Positions 1 to 8,681 of a stretch of DNA of 64,000 nucleotides are shown here, in pieces (position 1 is the stretch's first letter; each line of letters starts with the position of its first letter). The translations under genes were made by a program, and so were the position numbers. The stretch is taken from positions 183,877,027-183,941,026 of the forward strand of contig CM069432.1 in the NCBI GenBank assembly GCA_035610365.1, written 5' to 3'. Source of the stretch: Aquatica leii (taxonomy: Eukaryota; Arthropoda; Insecta; Coleoptera; Lampyridae). The notes under the pieces were generated by a model. That model ran no database searches and was not told the DNA's origin. It saw only the letters and a program-made list of their open reading frames with translations.

Positions 1-531
1 AATAATTATTTAGATGAACAACTTTTAAAACACTCAATATTTGAAAACAAAAACATAAATCAAGCTCAGTCTGCTCCTACAATAAGCATAAAAGGAAATA
101 ATAATACTTTACGTTCCGAACTTAAGTGCACTTTGGACATCGATTTCTCTAAGGAAGGTTCAATTAGTAATTTATTGGGTTTCAAACCTAGAATTCTGAA
201 AGCAAATACAAGAAACACATCAGATTTTCCTTGTAAAATTTTTAGATTAAACGCGTTATGCGTAGAATGCAATATCGTCACCAGTTCATTCAGAAACGGC
301 GAGCCAGTACATGTAATTCATGAGTTTTTTCCTACAGTCCCACCAGGATATAAAATTATAGAAACTCCAACTAACGTAATTTATTTACCAATTAACACGA
401 AGCAAATAGACGAAATTACTATAAAAATAACGGATCAAGATCAAAATATAGTTGATTTTAGAGGAGAGGTAATAACGGTTAGGCTACATCTTAAAAATAC
501 AATAAACCATTATAATGGGAATCGTGTTTAA
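1..531 (+). CDS. Penton-like minor capsid protein, 5'-truncated by window edge
   Basis: The frame is open from base 1 to the TAA at 529-531 (176 codons). No start is visible, so the gene begins left of the window; an in-frame TTG at 133 is not needed as a start. The C-terminal half has the pattern I know from insect Polinton/adintovirus-like minor capsid (single jelly-roll) proteins: a SNLLGFKPRIL segment, then VHVIHEFFPTVPPGYKI, then ITDQDQNIVDFRGE and a final TVRLHLK. The role would be capsid vertex formation. It is the first of three plus-strand ORFs leading to the capsid-like gene at 699, and its end overlaps the next small ORF by 17 bases. The family call rests on remembered motif similarity, not on a search. 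The reading frame is intact where visible. Confidence 0.6.
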   Translation, partial: NNYLDEQLLKHSIFENKNINQAQSAPTISIKGNNNTLRSELKCTLDIDFSKEGSISNLLGFKPRILKANTRNTSDFPCKIFRLNALCVECNIVTSSFRNGEPVHVIHEFFPTVPPGYKIIETPTNVIYLPINTKQIDEITIKITDQDQNIVDFRGEVITVRLHLKNTINHYNGNRV

Positions 532-696
532 TAAAAATAAAAATTGGAGTAAACATATTAATATTACCAAGACAATCAAAAAGTATATAAATCCAAAAAG
601 AAAGCTAAACTGTTCAGTCGGTCTGGTAAAATCAATCGTTTAACACGAAAGAATAAAAAATTTCTCGAATCTTTAGGACTAAAATTACGAACGTAA
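515..696 (+). pseudogene. Small basic ORF split over two frames between the two capsid genes
   Basis: One frame starts with ATG at 515 and ends at TAA 641-643 (42 codons). A second frame, open from 562, runs to TAA 694-696 and encodes a Lys/Arg-rich tail ending in FLESLGLKLRT. The second frame has no ATG of its own. The two look like halves of one short basic protein separated by a 1-base loss in the A-rich stretch near 579-600. Polinton-like elements often carry a small basic core-like protein beside the capsid genes, which fits this position, but I do not recognise the family securely. The capsid-gene core promoter (584-619) lies inside this ORF, so the second half would also be 5' leader of the next transcript. 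It may be broken or may be two overlapping mini-ORFs. Confidence 0.4.
584..619 (+). promoter_or_regulatory. Core promoter (TATA + initiator) of the capsid-like gene
   Basis: TATATAAA lies at 584-591 and TTCAGTC at 613-619. The initiator A at 616 is 32 bases from the first T of the TATA box, the classic arthropod Pol II spacing. There is no ATG between 616 and the capsid ATG at 699, so the leader would be 83 nt. Confidence 0.5.
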
Positions 697-698
697 AA

Positions 699-1922
699 AT
701 GAATTATGAAATTTTAAAAGTAAACGAACCACCAGTTTTTGATACCACAATAGCATATGCAGAAAAACGAAGTCATCCACCTTATGCATCAAGTTCATTT
801 AACAACAACGATGAAATCAGAATTCCTATACAACAACAAGAATTATATACGTTACCTTGGTATAGCTCTCTTCATGTACAAGGAAAAGTAGAAGCATATG
901 ATGATAAAAACGCAAAGATTCAAACGCCCAATATTCAATTTGTTAATATGGGTATCTTATTTTTGTTTGACGAGATTCGTTTGGAAATTTCTGGAGAAGT
1001 TATCGAACGCGTTAGAAATCCGGGAATTATGTCTGTTTTAAAAGGTTATGTGTCGTACAATACAGAAGAAAGCAAAGCTCTTGAAAACGGTGGTTGGTTT
1101 CCAATAGGCAATTCAAGATTATTGGATATATCTTCAGGAAATTTTGATGCGGTTATACCTCTTCGAATGATTTTAGGATCGTGCGAAGATTTTAAAAAGG
1201 TAGTGATCAATTGTAGACAAGAATTGGTGTTGCTTCGCAGTAATACCGATAATAACGCTTTAGTAAGTAATGACAATATAAAAACTATCAAAGTTCAGCT
1301 ACATAAGGTCAGTTGGCGAGTTCCACACATATCTGTTTCAATTAAAGAACAATTAAAACTGCTCGATATTATTAAAAGTGCAAGAGAATTATACATTCCA
1401 TTCAGAAGTAGAGAATTACACGAATACCCATCATTACCACAAACACAAAAACATACGTGGGCTATTAAGTCATCAATAGAAAAGCCTCAATGTATAATCT
1501 TTGGTTTTCAGACCGATAGAAAAAATCAAATAAATAAAGACTGCAGTCGCTTTGATCATTGCAATTTGACTAATATTAAAGTTTTTCTTAATGATGCAGT
1601 ATATCCTTACGACAATTTAAATTTAAATTTTACAAAAAACCAGTATGCTTTGTTGTATGAACTATTTACCGAATTTCAAAGCTCATTCCTTTACAAAGAT
1701 AGCAAGCCGATATTCACGCCAGAAGAATTCAAAAGATATGCCCCAATCGCAGTTATAGACTGTTCTAAGCAAAAGGAGGAATTAAAAAGAGGTCCTATAG
1801 ATATCAAAATTGAATTTGAAACAAATGTAAATATTCCTGATAAAACAACCGCATATTGTTTAATACTTCACGATAGGATTGTAAAATATGTGCCAATAAC
1901 AAATATTATATCATTAGTATAG
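699..1922 (+). CDS. Capsid-like protein of a Polinton/adintovirus-like element
   Basis: An intact 407-codon ORF, ATG at 699 and TAG at 1920. The N-terminal third has the arrangement I associate with capsid-like proteins of insect Polinton-like elements: NNNDEIRIPIQQQELYTLPW at about residues 37-56, then GILFLFDEIRLEISGEVIER at about residues 87-106, then a 'NPGIMSVLKGYVSYNTEES' type segment and a GGWFP motif. No signal peptide or membrane segment is evident, and the protein is predicted to be mostly beta. Full Polinton double jelly-roll capsid proteins are usually longer, so this is a compact relative. It follows the penton-like gene and faces the minus-strand polymerase block tail to tail. 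It has its own TATA/initiator at 584-619. The structural call is from remembered family patterns; a fold prediction would decide it. The long open frame contrasts with the frameshifted polymerase nearby. Confidence 0.6.
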   Translation: MNYEILKVNEPPVFDTTIAYAEKRSHPPYASSSFNNNDEIRIPIQQQELYTLPWYSSLHVQGKVEAYDDKNAKIQTPNIQFVNMGILFLFDEIRLEISGEVIERVRNPGIMSVLKGYVSYNTEESKALENGGWFPIGNSRLLDISSGNFDAVIPLRMILGSCEDFKKVVINCRQELVLLRSNTDNNALVSNDNIKTIKVQLHKVSWRVPHISVSIKEQLKLLDIIKSARELYIPFRSRELHEYPSLPQTQKHTWAIKSSIEKPQCIIFGFQTDRKNQINKDCSRFDHCNLTNIKVFLNDAVYPYDNLNLNFTKNQYALLYELFTEFQSSFLYKDSKPIFTPEEFKRYAPIAVIDCSKQKEELKRGPIDIKIEFETNVNIPDKTTAYCLILHDRIVKYVPITNIISLV

Positions 1923-2046
1923 TGAATCATGTATGTAAATTTTATGTATTATTATTTAAGGATATTGCGATAGGTAGTAGAAATAGGATGTATATCAAAA
2001 GGTTTAAAATAAAACAAAATATAAATAATAGTTTTTTTTATTGTTA

Positions 2047-2799
2047 TTAATGTGTAATTAACATTAGATAAGATAACGTTTCTTTGTAATCTTCCAAATT
2101 AGTGGAAGGCCATTTTGACGAATCTGGACCAGATGTCCAACCTAATACAGCATCTGGATGGTGGGTTCCTTTACTTATATTCTTCTGTATCCATAACAAT
2201 ATTTCCGCATGTTTTTCGTTTTCTGAAGGATTAAATTTAAAGGATATGTTTCGACAAATAAGAGCGGTAATAAATTTTTTTAGAATTTGACTGTCAGCAA
2301 GGTATGATGCATTACAAATGCATTCGTCTATGCACGATTTAATATCTTTATGATTTTTTAAAATATTTTCTACAGGATAATCTAAATGACACGCATTGAT
2401 AATGTTAAAGTTAGATAGTAGCTTCAAAATATACAATTTGAATGAAATATTGCGCTCTAAACTATGTAGAATTAATATATCGTCTAGTTTATTTAAATTT
2501 ATCGATACAATTTTTTCTGTTCTGCAAAGAGACACAATGTTGTTGACATAATTGTCTAGGCTTCGTCTCTTGTCCAAAAGTTGACACAAGTCATCCACTC
2601 TTAATTTATTTCCATACAATGCGGCAAAAGAAATAATATCGCTTGGAACGACAAAGTTTTCTTTCTTCAACAAAAATGTCAGAGTTTCTTTTGTAGAATC
2701 AGTTACATTAAAACGAATTGCATTTTTGAGATATTTTTCGTAAACTTTTTCTTTAGCTTGTTGAGCTTCTAAAGCAACTTGTAAACTGATATCCATCAT
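2047..2799 (-). CDS. Unknown 250-aa protein of the virus-like element
   Basis: An intact ORF ending at 2047. The first in-frame ATG is at 2859 (270 codons), but a TATA box at 2862-2869 with an initiator-like TTCATAC (A at 2837) puts the likely transcript start downstream of that ATG. I therefore prefer the ATG at 2799 (residue 21 of the long form, start MMDISLQVALEAQQ). The protein is rich in Leu, Ile, Asn and Lys and looks helical. The only striking stretch is near the C-terminus: HPDAVLGWTSGPDSSKWPST. I see no enzyme motif, transmembrane segment or zinc finger. It sits between the capsid gene and the polymerase, on the polymerase strand, with only 12 bases between the polymerase stop and ORF position 2859. 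It may be structural or a replication accessory; I do not recognise it. Confidence 0.7.
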   Translation of the reverse strand: MMDISLQVALEAQQAKEKVYEKYLKNAIRFNVTDSTKETLTFLLKKENFVVPSDIISFAALYGNKLRVDDLCQLLDKRRSLDNYVNNIVSLCRTEKIVSINLNKLDDILILHSLERNISFKLYILKLLSNFNIINACHLDYPVENILKNHKDIKSCIDECICNASYLADSQILKKFITALICRNISFKFNPSENEKHAEILLWIQKNISKGTHHPDAVLGWTSGPDSSKWPSTNLEDYKETLSYLMLITH

Positions 2800-2834
2800 A
2801 TTATGATTGTAAACCGTTGAATTGCAACTGAACG

Positions 2835-2869
2835 TATGAAGTTTAGATTTTACAAGCAACGATTTTATA
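2835..2869 (-). promoter_or_regulatory. Candidate core promoter of the 250-aa gene
   Basis: Read on the minus strand: TATAAAAT at 2869-2862 and TTCATAC with A at 2837, 32 bases apart. A second TTCAGTT with A at 2829 is also possible. The box starts 3 bases beyond the polymerase stop codon, which shows how compact the element is. Confidence 0.4.
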
Positions 2870-2871
2870 AA

Positions 2872-5800
2872 TCAATCCCCTCCAAACGGTTGATATAGAT
2901 ACCTCCACGGTCTTGTATCGGTACTATCAAAACTGAGCATGCGTTTGTCATCGTAAGGACTAAGAACGATTTTACTTTGTTTAACTGAAAAGACATTGTG
3001 TTGCTTAGATTTAATAAGTCGTTGATCTGCTTCAAAAATTTTATTATCAAATAAACATTGTTTATAATCTTCAAAAGTAATTGATTTGATAGAAGATTTT
3101 TTGGATCCTTTAGATTTTTTTACTAATTTTTTTGAAAAATTATCATCAACAATGTAAGAGTACATCTTTGACCTAAGCCCTACAAATTCAAGCATTAGCT
3201 TTCCATTATTTTCATCTTTCATTAATCCTGGTAGTTTTTTGTTTTTAAGCTGTATTTGATAAATGTTATTATTGTCATAATCAGAAGTGTCAAAACGATG
3301 ACTGTCTTGTTTAATATACTCATAGATGTTTATATTTTTAAAGCTATAAATCAAACTATCGGTGTCTGTATATAACAATTTCACGTTTTCTCCGAACGTC
3401 TTTATAACGTAGTCATAATGAAATTCGTATAAAAAATTTTTTGAAATATCTAATATGCTAAATCCCACGTAAATAGGTTTATGCATACAGATTTCTAATT
3501 TGTTCATTTCTATGATAACCATATCTTCATCAAATACAACGGAGCTGTGAAAATTTGGTTTTGAGATAAGAGATCGCACTCCCCATTGTCCGTCCCATTT
3601 TGTTACTAAGCGGATATCTCGATGCTTTCTAACATTTTCCATGCATTTGCCGTAAATCGCATTAATCATTAATTTATAAAAATCTTTTTCAAAATCATTT
3701 TTAGATTGTTGGCGTAATTTTGTATTTAAATCTATGTATTGTTTTAACCAGGGTGATTGATGAAATTTGAGCACTCGATGCACTTTTTCAATTGCATACC
3801 TAACCTTAAATACATTTTTAGGTTTCTATAGTGAACGACATATCGTTCTTTTGGAAACAAAGTTAATAACAATTTTTTAAGTTTAGCTTTTGAAGTCGGA
3901 GGAACCATATGTTCAGGCGCCAATGGCAAATCGCTATGTAAATTATGTAATTGAATTGGATAAGCCAAATCACATTCAACGATATATCCAACGACAAAGT
4001 CATCAGGTGTATTTAAAATTTCTTGAACATCAAAATTTTCCATAAATTCAAAATTTCCGTATGGTAAATATTGAGACATAGCCGCTCCATATAAGTTATT
4101 TACATCAAAATACATTAAATATATACTATCTTTAGTAGAATCAGTACCATTTCTCATATATTTATTATTTGCTTTAGCGTATCTATTGGAGCATTGAGAG
4201 ACACCTCCTCTAATTCCCTTTTCAACGAACATAACCATATCAATATCGGTGAGAAGTTCTAACGAAATGTTTGTAGTTTTTAACATAGCATCAAACGTTA
4301 ATCCTGGGGCAGTGTAATAGTGTAATGGATCTAAAGTGTATGTTTTTAAACAAGTTTCGCGAAAAGTTTCAAAAACGTCAGCTAGTAAAAGTACATCCGT
4401 TTTTAAATACAAATCAGAATATTCGCCTATATTTTGAATTCCAAAAACTTTCCAAACATTTACAGCATGAGCATAATCTTCATCGCTAATATTTTCATTG
4501 TTCAACTGACTATAGAAATCTTCTTTACGTGGTAAACACGTTTCTTCTAACTTTTTCCAAGAATCTACATAATCGTAAGGAAATATTCCTTTCTTATTTA
4601 ATAAACGAAACTCTTCTAAACTATTACAATAAAATTTTGTAATCTTTTTTTGATCGTCTAGCAAATTAGAAGAAAGGTGATTTAAGCTTTGTGACATAAA
4701 ACGGAAAGAATCTATAAACCTAAGAGAAATATTTGTATTTGGTATAGATTTCGTAAAAGAAATATATTTTCTTTATTTATTGGCAATAGTTTAACGTTTC
4801 CTTCAAATAATGTGGATAATTTTTTAATGATAAAGTGTGCGTCATATCCACTCATGTTATGAAATACTACAGGTATACAGTGCTCATCTTTATAGTTTAA
4901 ATTGCAACTCTGGTGAGCGGCTCCCCTGAACATCCCTGTTTGATGGTTATGATCTCGAACTCTAACTTGATCATCATTGAAAGGTTGTTTACAAATGTGA
5001 CATACTTTAGAAATTAAGAAACTTTGATGTTGTTGATGATTTAGTTTTCCCATCGGAACAATTATATTAAGTTGTTCGTGCGACATATCAACAATATTTT
5101 TCAATTCACGTACAAACCAATCGATGCAATCGATTCCTCGATACGTGCAAAATTTTGATAAAGTATTATCGTATGAACATTTTAAGTAATATGCTATACT
5201 AAACGGTATATGTTTTTGGTATGATTTTGATTTAGTGTTGAGTAAATTTGAGTTTGCATCGTTACACTTTTCTAGAATACATTCCAAATCAGCATAAATA
5301 ACAAAAGGAACTTTTTCCTGATAACGATAATTTTTAAATGACAAGTATTTTTCAGAAGGTTTCGGCAATCGCACACAACACGTATTAGAATGTATGCAGT
5401 AAGTTTTATGTTTTTCTAGCATGTCCCAAGTTCTAAAGTAATTTAAACATCGTTCACAAATAAAAATCTTATGATTACGGGTCGATAGTTGTTTTGATAA
5501 AAGCGCCGACAAATTTTTGATCCAAGTAAAATGAAAGAGTAGCGGTTCTTCAGATACATCGTTTACGTCCTCCTGTGGTTTAGAGTTTAAAGGAAGCATA
5601 AGTAGATTTATGACTCTAACATTTGTTTCGGCAATAGAACTAAGAGAACAAGGTAAAATTTTTTTGTTTTCTAAACAAAACAAATTAATGGATAATTTGT
5701 TAAGTTTTTCGAATGTTCTTATACCTTTTATAGTTATGGGAAATTTAATATCATTGCAATTTAAAACATTATAAAAATGAGGATACGAAGATGGTCTATT

Positions 5801-6664
5801 AGAATTTATCTTGGCGGGGTATAAAGCAGATACTACAGACCAAAGAAAACAGTATGGATCATCGTTCTTAACATTTACAACAGCGTGTTTCGTTTTTATA
5901 TAGTTCGGAACCGATACAAAAGTGGAATAACCTACTTTAAGAGGATCATATTTGTTAACATTCACTTTAAGTCCCAAAAGTTCGTGTAAAGCCCAGCCGC
6001 TGTCTTTTTCCGCAAATTCTTCTAATTTTGTTGCAAGTTTATCAAACACATGTACTTGATACCACCGTTTTAAATTAGTAGTACGATCGATAACGTTATT
6101 TTTAGTACAAAACGTTTTTAAATCTACTTTGCCTGTTTGAGGCTTAATAAAATTGGCGCTTAGAATTACATTTACTTTAAGAAGAGATTCTTTAAGACAT
6201 TTTTAATTTTTATATTAAAACATTTAAAAGATTTTTTAAAAAGTTAAAGGGTCTTTTATGGTAAGATTTGATATAAAACCGGTGCGAATTCTGTTGTTGA
6301 AACACGATTCCACATCTTCCCAAATAACTTTACATTTATTTCGTTTTAAATTTGTCGATAACCCTTCACCTGATTTTATCACTAAAACTTTTTTAAGTTG
6401 TCTAAGTTTTAAACGATAAAATTTAAAATACGCTAAACTCGTTTCAATTGAGAAAGGGGATTCTAATATATTTTCTTTGTGTATTTTATTTTTAATTGCT
6501 TTACGAACAATTTGTATTGCACTATTGATATAAGCTTTAAGATTATTGATTTCGTTTAGCGTTTTTATGTTTTCGAAGTAAACACGCGTCACGGTCAAGT
6601 ATCGTTTACACAACTTAGATACGGTATCCATTTTTGCACGAATGAATATTGCAAGAGATTCCAA
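2872..6664 (-). pseudogene. Family-B (protein-primed type) DNA polymerase, broken by frameshifts
   Basis: Replicative DNA polymerase of the Polinton/adintovirus type, spread over four reading blocks. Block 1 (6664-6236) is the basic N-terminal region. Block 2 (6202-4712) has a C2H2-like finger (CERCLNYF..KHKTYC), ExoI VIYADLEC, an HNH-like zinc motif (CHICKQPF, then RDHNHQTGMFRG) and ExoII FHNMSGYDAHF. Block 3 (about 4770-3744) has ExoIII YSDLYLKTDVLLLADVFE and Pol motif A YFDVNNLYGAAM. Block 4 (3783-2872) has motif B ([10 protein letters not shown]) and motif C YTDTDSL. All catalytic motifs survive. Junction 2/3 is one base missing in the T run 4767-4770, and junction 3/4 one base missing in the T run 3784-3788. 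Between 6245 and 6190 at least two more shifts are needed. A TATA at 6675 and initiator at 6643 favour translation from the ATG at 6631 rather than 6664. As read it cannot make a full polymerase, unless these are assembly errors. Confidence 0.9.
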
Positions 6665-6675
6665 GTTTATTTATA
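6641..6675 (-). promoter_or_regulatory. Core promoter of the polymerase gene
   Basis: On the minus strand, TATAAATA at 6675-6668 is followed 32 bases on by TTCATTC (A at 6643). The initiator lies between the two possible ATGs (6664 and 6631), so it selects the inner ATG and gives a very short leader of about 12 nt. Confidence 0.5.
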
Positions 6676-6791
6676 AACTTTTAAAGATTTACGATTCTAC
6701 ACGATGGTATACGAGTTAGTATAGAATTACGAATCCGCTCGATGCTTGACGAAATGTAGAAGATTCACGATCATTAACGATCGTTGACGAG

Positions 6792-6832
6792 TCCCCACCA
6801 ATATTGAAATGTGGAAACAGTGCAGTGGGGAT
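6792..6832 (+). promoter_or_regulatory. Inverted TCCCCAC / GTGGGGAT pair in the divergent intergenic region
   Basis: TCCCCAC at 6792-6798 and GTGGGGAT at 6825-6832 form an inverted pair between the polymerase and the CHHC-finger gene. The same GTGGGGAT octamer occurs on the minus strand at 11153-11146, just upstream of the TATA box of the gene at 11049. This suggests a shared upstream control site. No known factor is assigned. Confidence 0.35.
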
Positions 6833-6853
6833 AAAAATAGAAGGAGAAAGTTG

Positions 6854-6889
6854 TATATATTTGAAAAACGTTGGTAGTGATTATCATTC
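6854..6889 (+). promoter_or_regulatory. Core promoter of the CHHC zinc-finger gene
   Basis: TATATAT begins at 6854 and TCATTC has its A at 6886, a spacing of 32. The leader to ATG 6921 is 35 nt with no upstream ATG. Confidence 0.5.
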
Positions 6890-6920
6890 TGTACTGCGTT
6901 TTACAAATTAAAAAGGAAAA

Positions 6921-7230
6921 ATGAATTCTCAAAATGTATTGAGAGCCGGTAAGAATTTTTTAATTTTTAATTACTAACTTAGTTCTAAACCTGTTCATCT
7001 TTGCTATAGATATGGTTGTGTGTCCACACAATGAATTCCACGTTATGCTAAAGCACAGATTAGCTAAACATCTTTGGAAGTGTCACCCGGAGGAGACAAA
7101 AAGGCAGAGTGCAGTAGAGTACAAAAGGAAAATGGCGGAATGGGAAGAGCAACAAAGAGAACGTCAACCCATAACGTCGATTCCGCCGCCTGTAGTGTTT
7201 CCTCCGGGATCATATGAAACGTGGGATTGA
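6921..7230 (+). CDS. Spliced single CHHC zinc-finger protein (GTSF1/U11-48K type finger)
   Basis: Two exons, 6921-6948 and 7010-7230, with a 61-bp intron (GTAAG donor, a TTACTAAC branch-like site at 6970, TATAG acceptor). The joined frame gives about 82 residues. The finger fits C-x5-H-x9-H-x3-C exactly: CPHNEFHV, then KHRLAKHLWKC. That pattern is the CHHC finger of U11-48K, TRM13 and the GTSF1/Asterix family; GTSF1 proteins have two such fingers and act with PIWI proteins in piRNA silencing, whereas this one has a single finger and a Pro-rich tail ending in YETWD. The function would be RNA or tRNA binding. It is divergently placed from the polymerase and has its own core promoter. An AATAAA-like site follows near 7280. 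Whether it belongs to the virus-like element or to the host is an inference from position. Confidence 0.7.
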
Positions 7231-8156
7231 TATATATATATATACTTTTTTTTGTTTTATTTAACACAAATTTTATATAATAAATATTAAAAAATAAATA
7301 AATAAACAAAATATTACACTTTGTTTTAGTTCTTACTTCATAGTCTGTAAGGTTTTAATGAAAAATGGAAAAAAATTTTTTAATAAAATAATGCAATTAT
7401 CTTTAAAACTAAAGGGCAAATCAAACTTTTACCTATGTAAAAAAATATGCGTCAGAAGTGACTGAATTTGAAATGTACATTAAAATTCGTTAAAGAATTC
7501 TAAAAAAGGGGTGGATTTCATAAGTTTGATAAAACGAAATAATCTACCTAACTTTTTTTATATATTTGGTTTACCCACTTCAAATCAAGAAATTTGATAT
7601 GAAACTCGATATAGTTCTAAAAAGTTTACAAAAACTACCCCTAAATTTTTTTTTGAGAAAAAATCTAAATTTTTAGTGTGTATAATAAATATAGTGTATT
7701 ATTTTGGCACAGTTAAAAAATTTTTCTATCATTGCAAGCGGTAGTATTTAAAAATTTTTTATCAAATAATGACGCAAAACAATAAATCAATGTGAATGTT
7801 TGTTGTAAAGTATTAGTAGTATTCAAAAATAATTTTATATAAGTAATTGCATAGTATTTAACAACCAATAAAGACTAAAAAAAAAATCATTTCCGCCCCA
7901 CCAAAAACTGAGGGTAGATTTTTTTAGTTATAGTAAATTCAACAATTACTGTCTCAATGTTCCATCGAATACCTTAGACTTAAAAAAAAAAAAAAAAAAA
8001 AAAAAAAGGTAGGATACATGTATATGCTTAACCTTACATTAATATGTATGTTTTAACCTAACAAAAAAAAAAAAAAAATTCCCATGCATCTAACCTAATT
8101 AAAACGCGGATATCAACCTCGGTGTTAAATTTTGTTCTGAAGTATCATATTTCACA
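7231..8156. other. AT-rich intergenic DNA with long A runs
   Basis: No gene is seen. There is a run of 27 A at about 7981-8007 and a run of 16 A near 8061-8076, each close to AACCTAAC-like words. The long A run could be a retroposed tail, but no body is recognisable. Confidence 0.6.
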
Positions 8157-8396
8157 GTTTCGTATCAAATTTCTACGGCCGGTGTCGAATTTCTACTTCC
8201 GGTGTCAAATTTCAATTTCCGGTTTCAAATTTCAACTTCCGGTGTCAAATTACAACATCCGGTGTCAAATTTCGACTTCCGGGGTCAGATTTCGACTTCC
8301 GGTGTCAGATTTCGACTTCCGGTGTCAGATTTCGACTTTCGGTGTCCGATTTCAACTTCCGGTGTCAAATTTCTACGTTAGGTGTCAAATTTCCAT
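8157..8396. repeat. 20-bp tandem repeat, about 12 units
   Basis: Units of exactly 20 bp, consensus about TTCCGGTGTCAAATTTCAAC. Eleven good copies run from 8177 to 8396 and one degenerate copy precedes them (8157-8176). The central units (8257-8336) are nearly identical. Because 20 is not a multiple of 3, the array produces an apparent 101-aa ORF with a 20-residue periodicity that should not be called a gene. It lies between the CHHC gene and the five-exon gene. Confidence 0.9.
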
Positions 8397-8607
8397 TGCA
8401 TTGTCAGCAAATTTTTTGAGTTCATGACCTATGGTGAACCTTTGATTTTTCTGATAAATCAGCAAATTTTTTACAATGAACTTATGGTGTCTACTTTATT
8501 TCCGCTTCAAGTTCAATGATCTACACTAACGCTGAATTAACTAGAAAGTTCATATACCTCGGTTTTTTAAAAACTATAACTTCTTGCAGATTCATGAATT
8601 TTTTTAT

Positions 8608-8642
8608 TATATAAACTAATACGTACTTAGTTTAATTCAGTT
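8608..8642 (+). promoter_or_regulatory. Core promoter of the five-exon gene
   Basis: TATATAAA at 8608-8615 and TTCAGTT with A at 8639, 31 bases apart. The leader to ATG 8682 is 43 nt and lacks an upstream ATG. Confidence 0.55.
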
Positions 8643-8681
8643 TTCGTTTAATCACCGACAACTAACATCAAATATTAAATC

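Noticed and set aside
8122-8427. 101-aa plus-strand ORF with periodic FRCQIS-like units
   Set aside because: It is the translation of the 20-bp tandem repeat; the periodicity comes from the DNA array and there is no promoter or domain.
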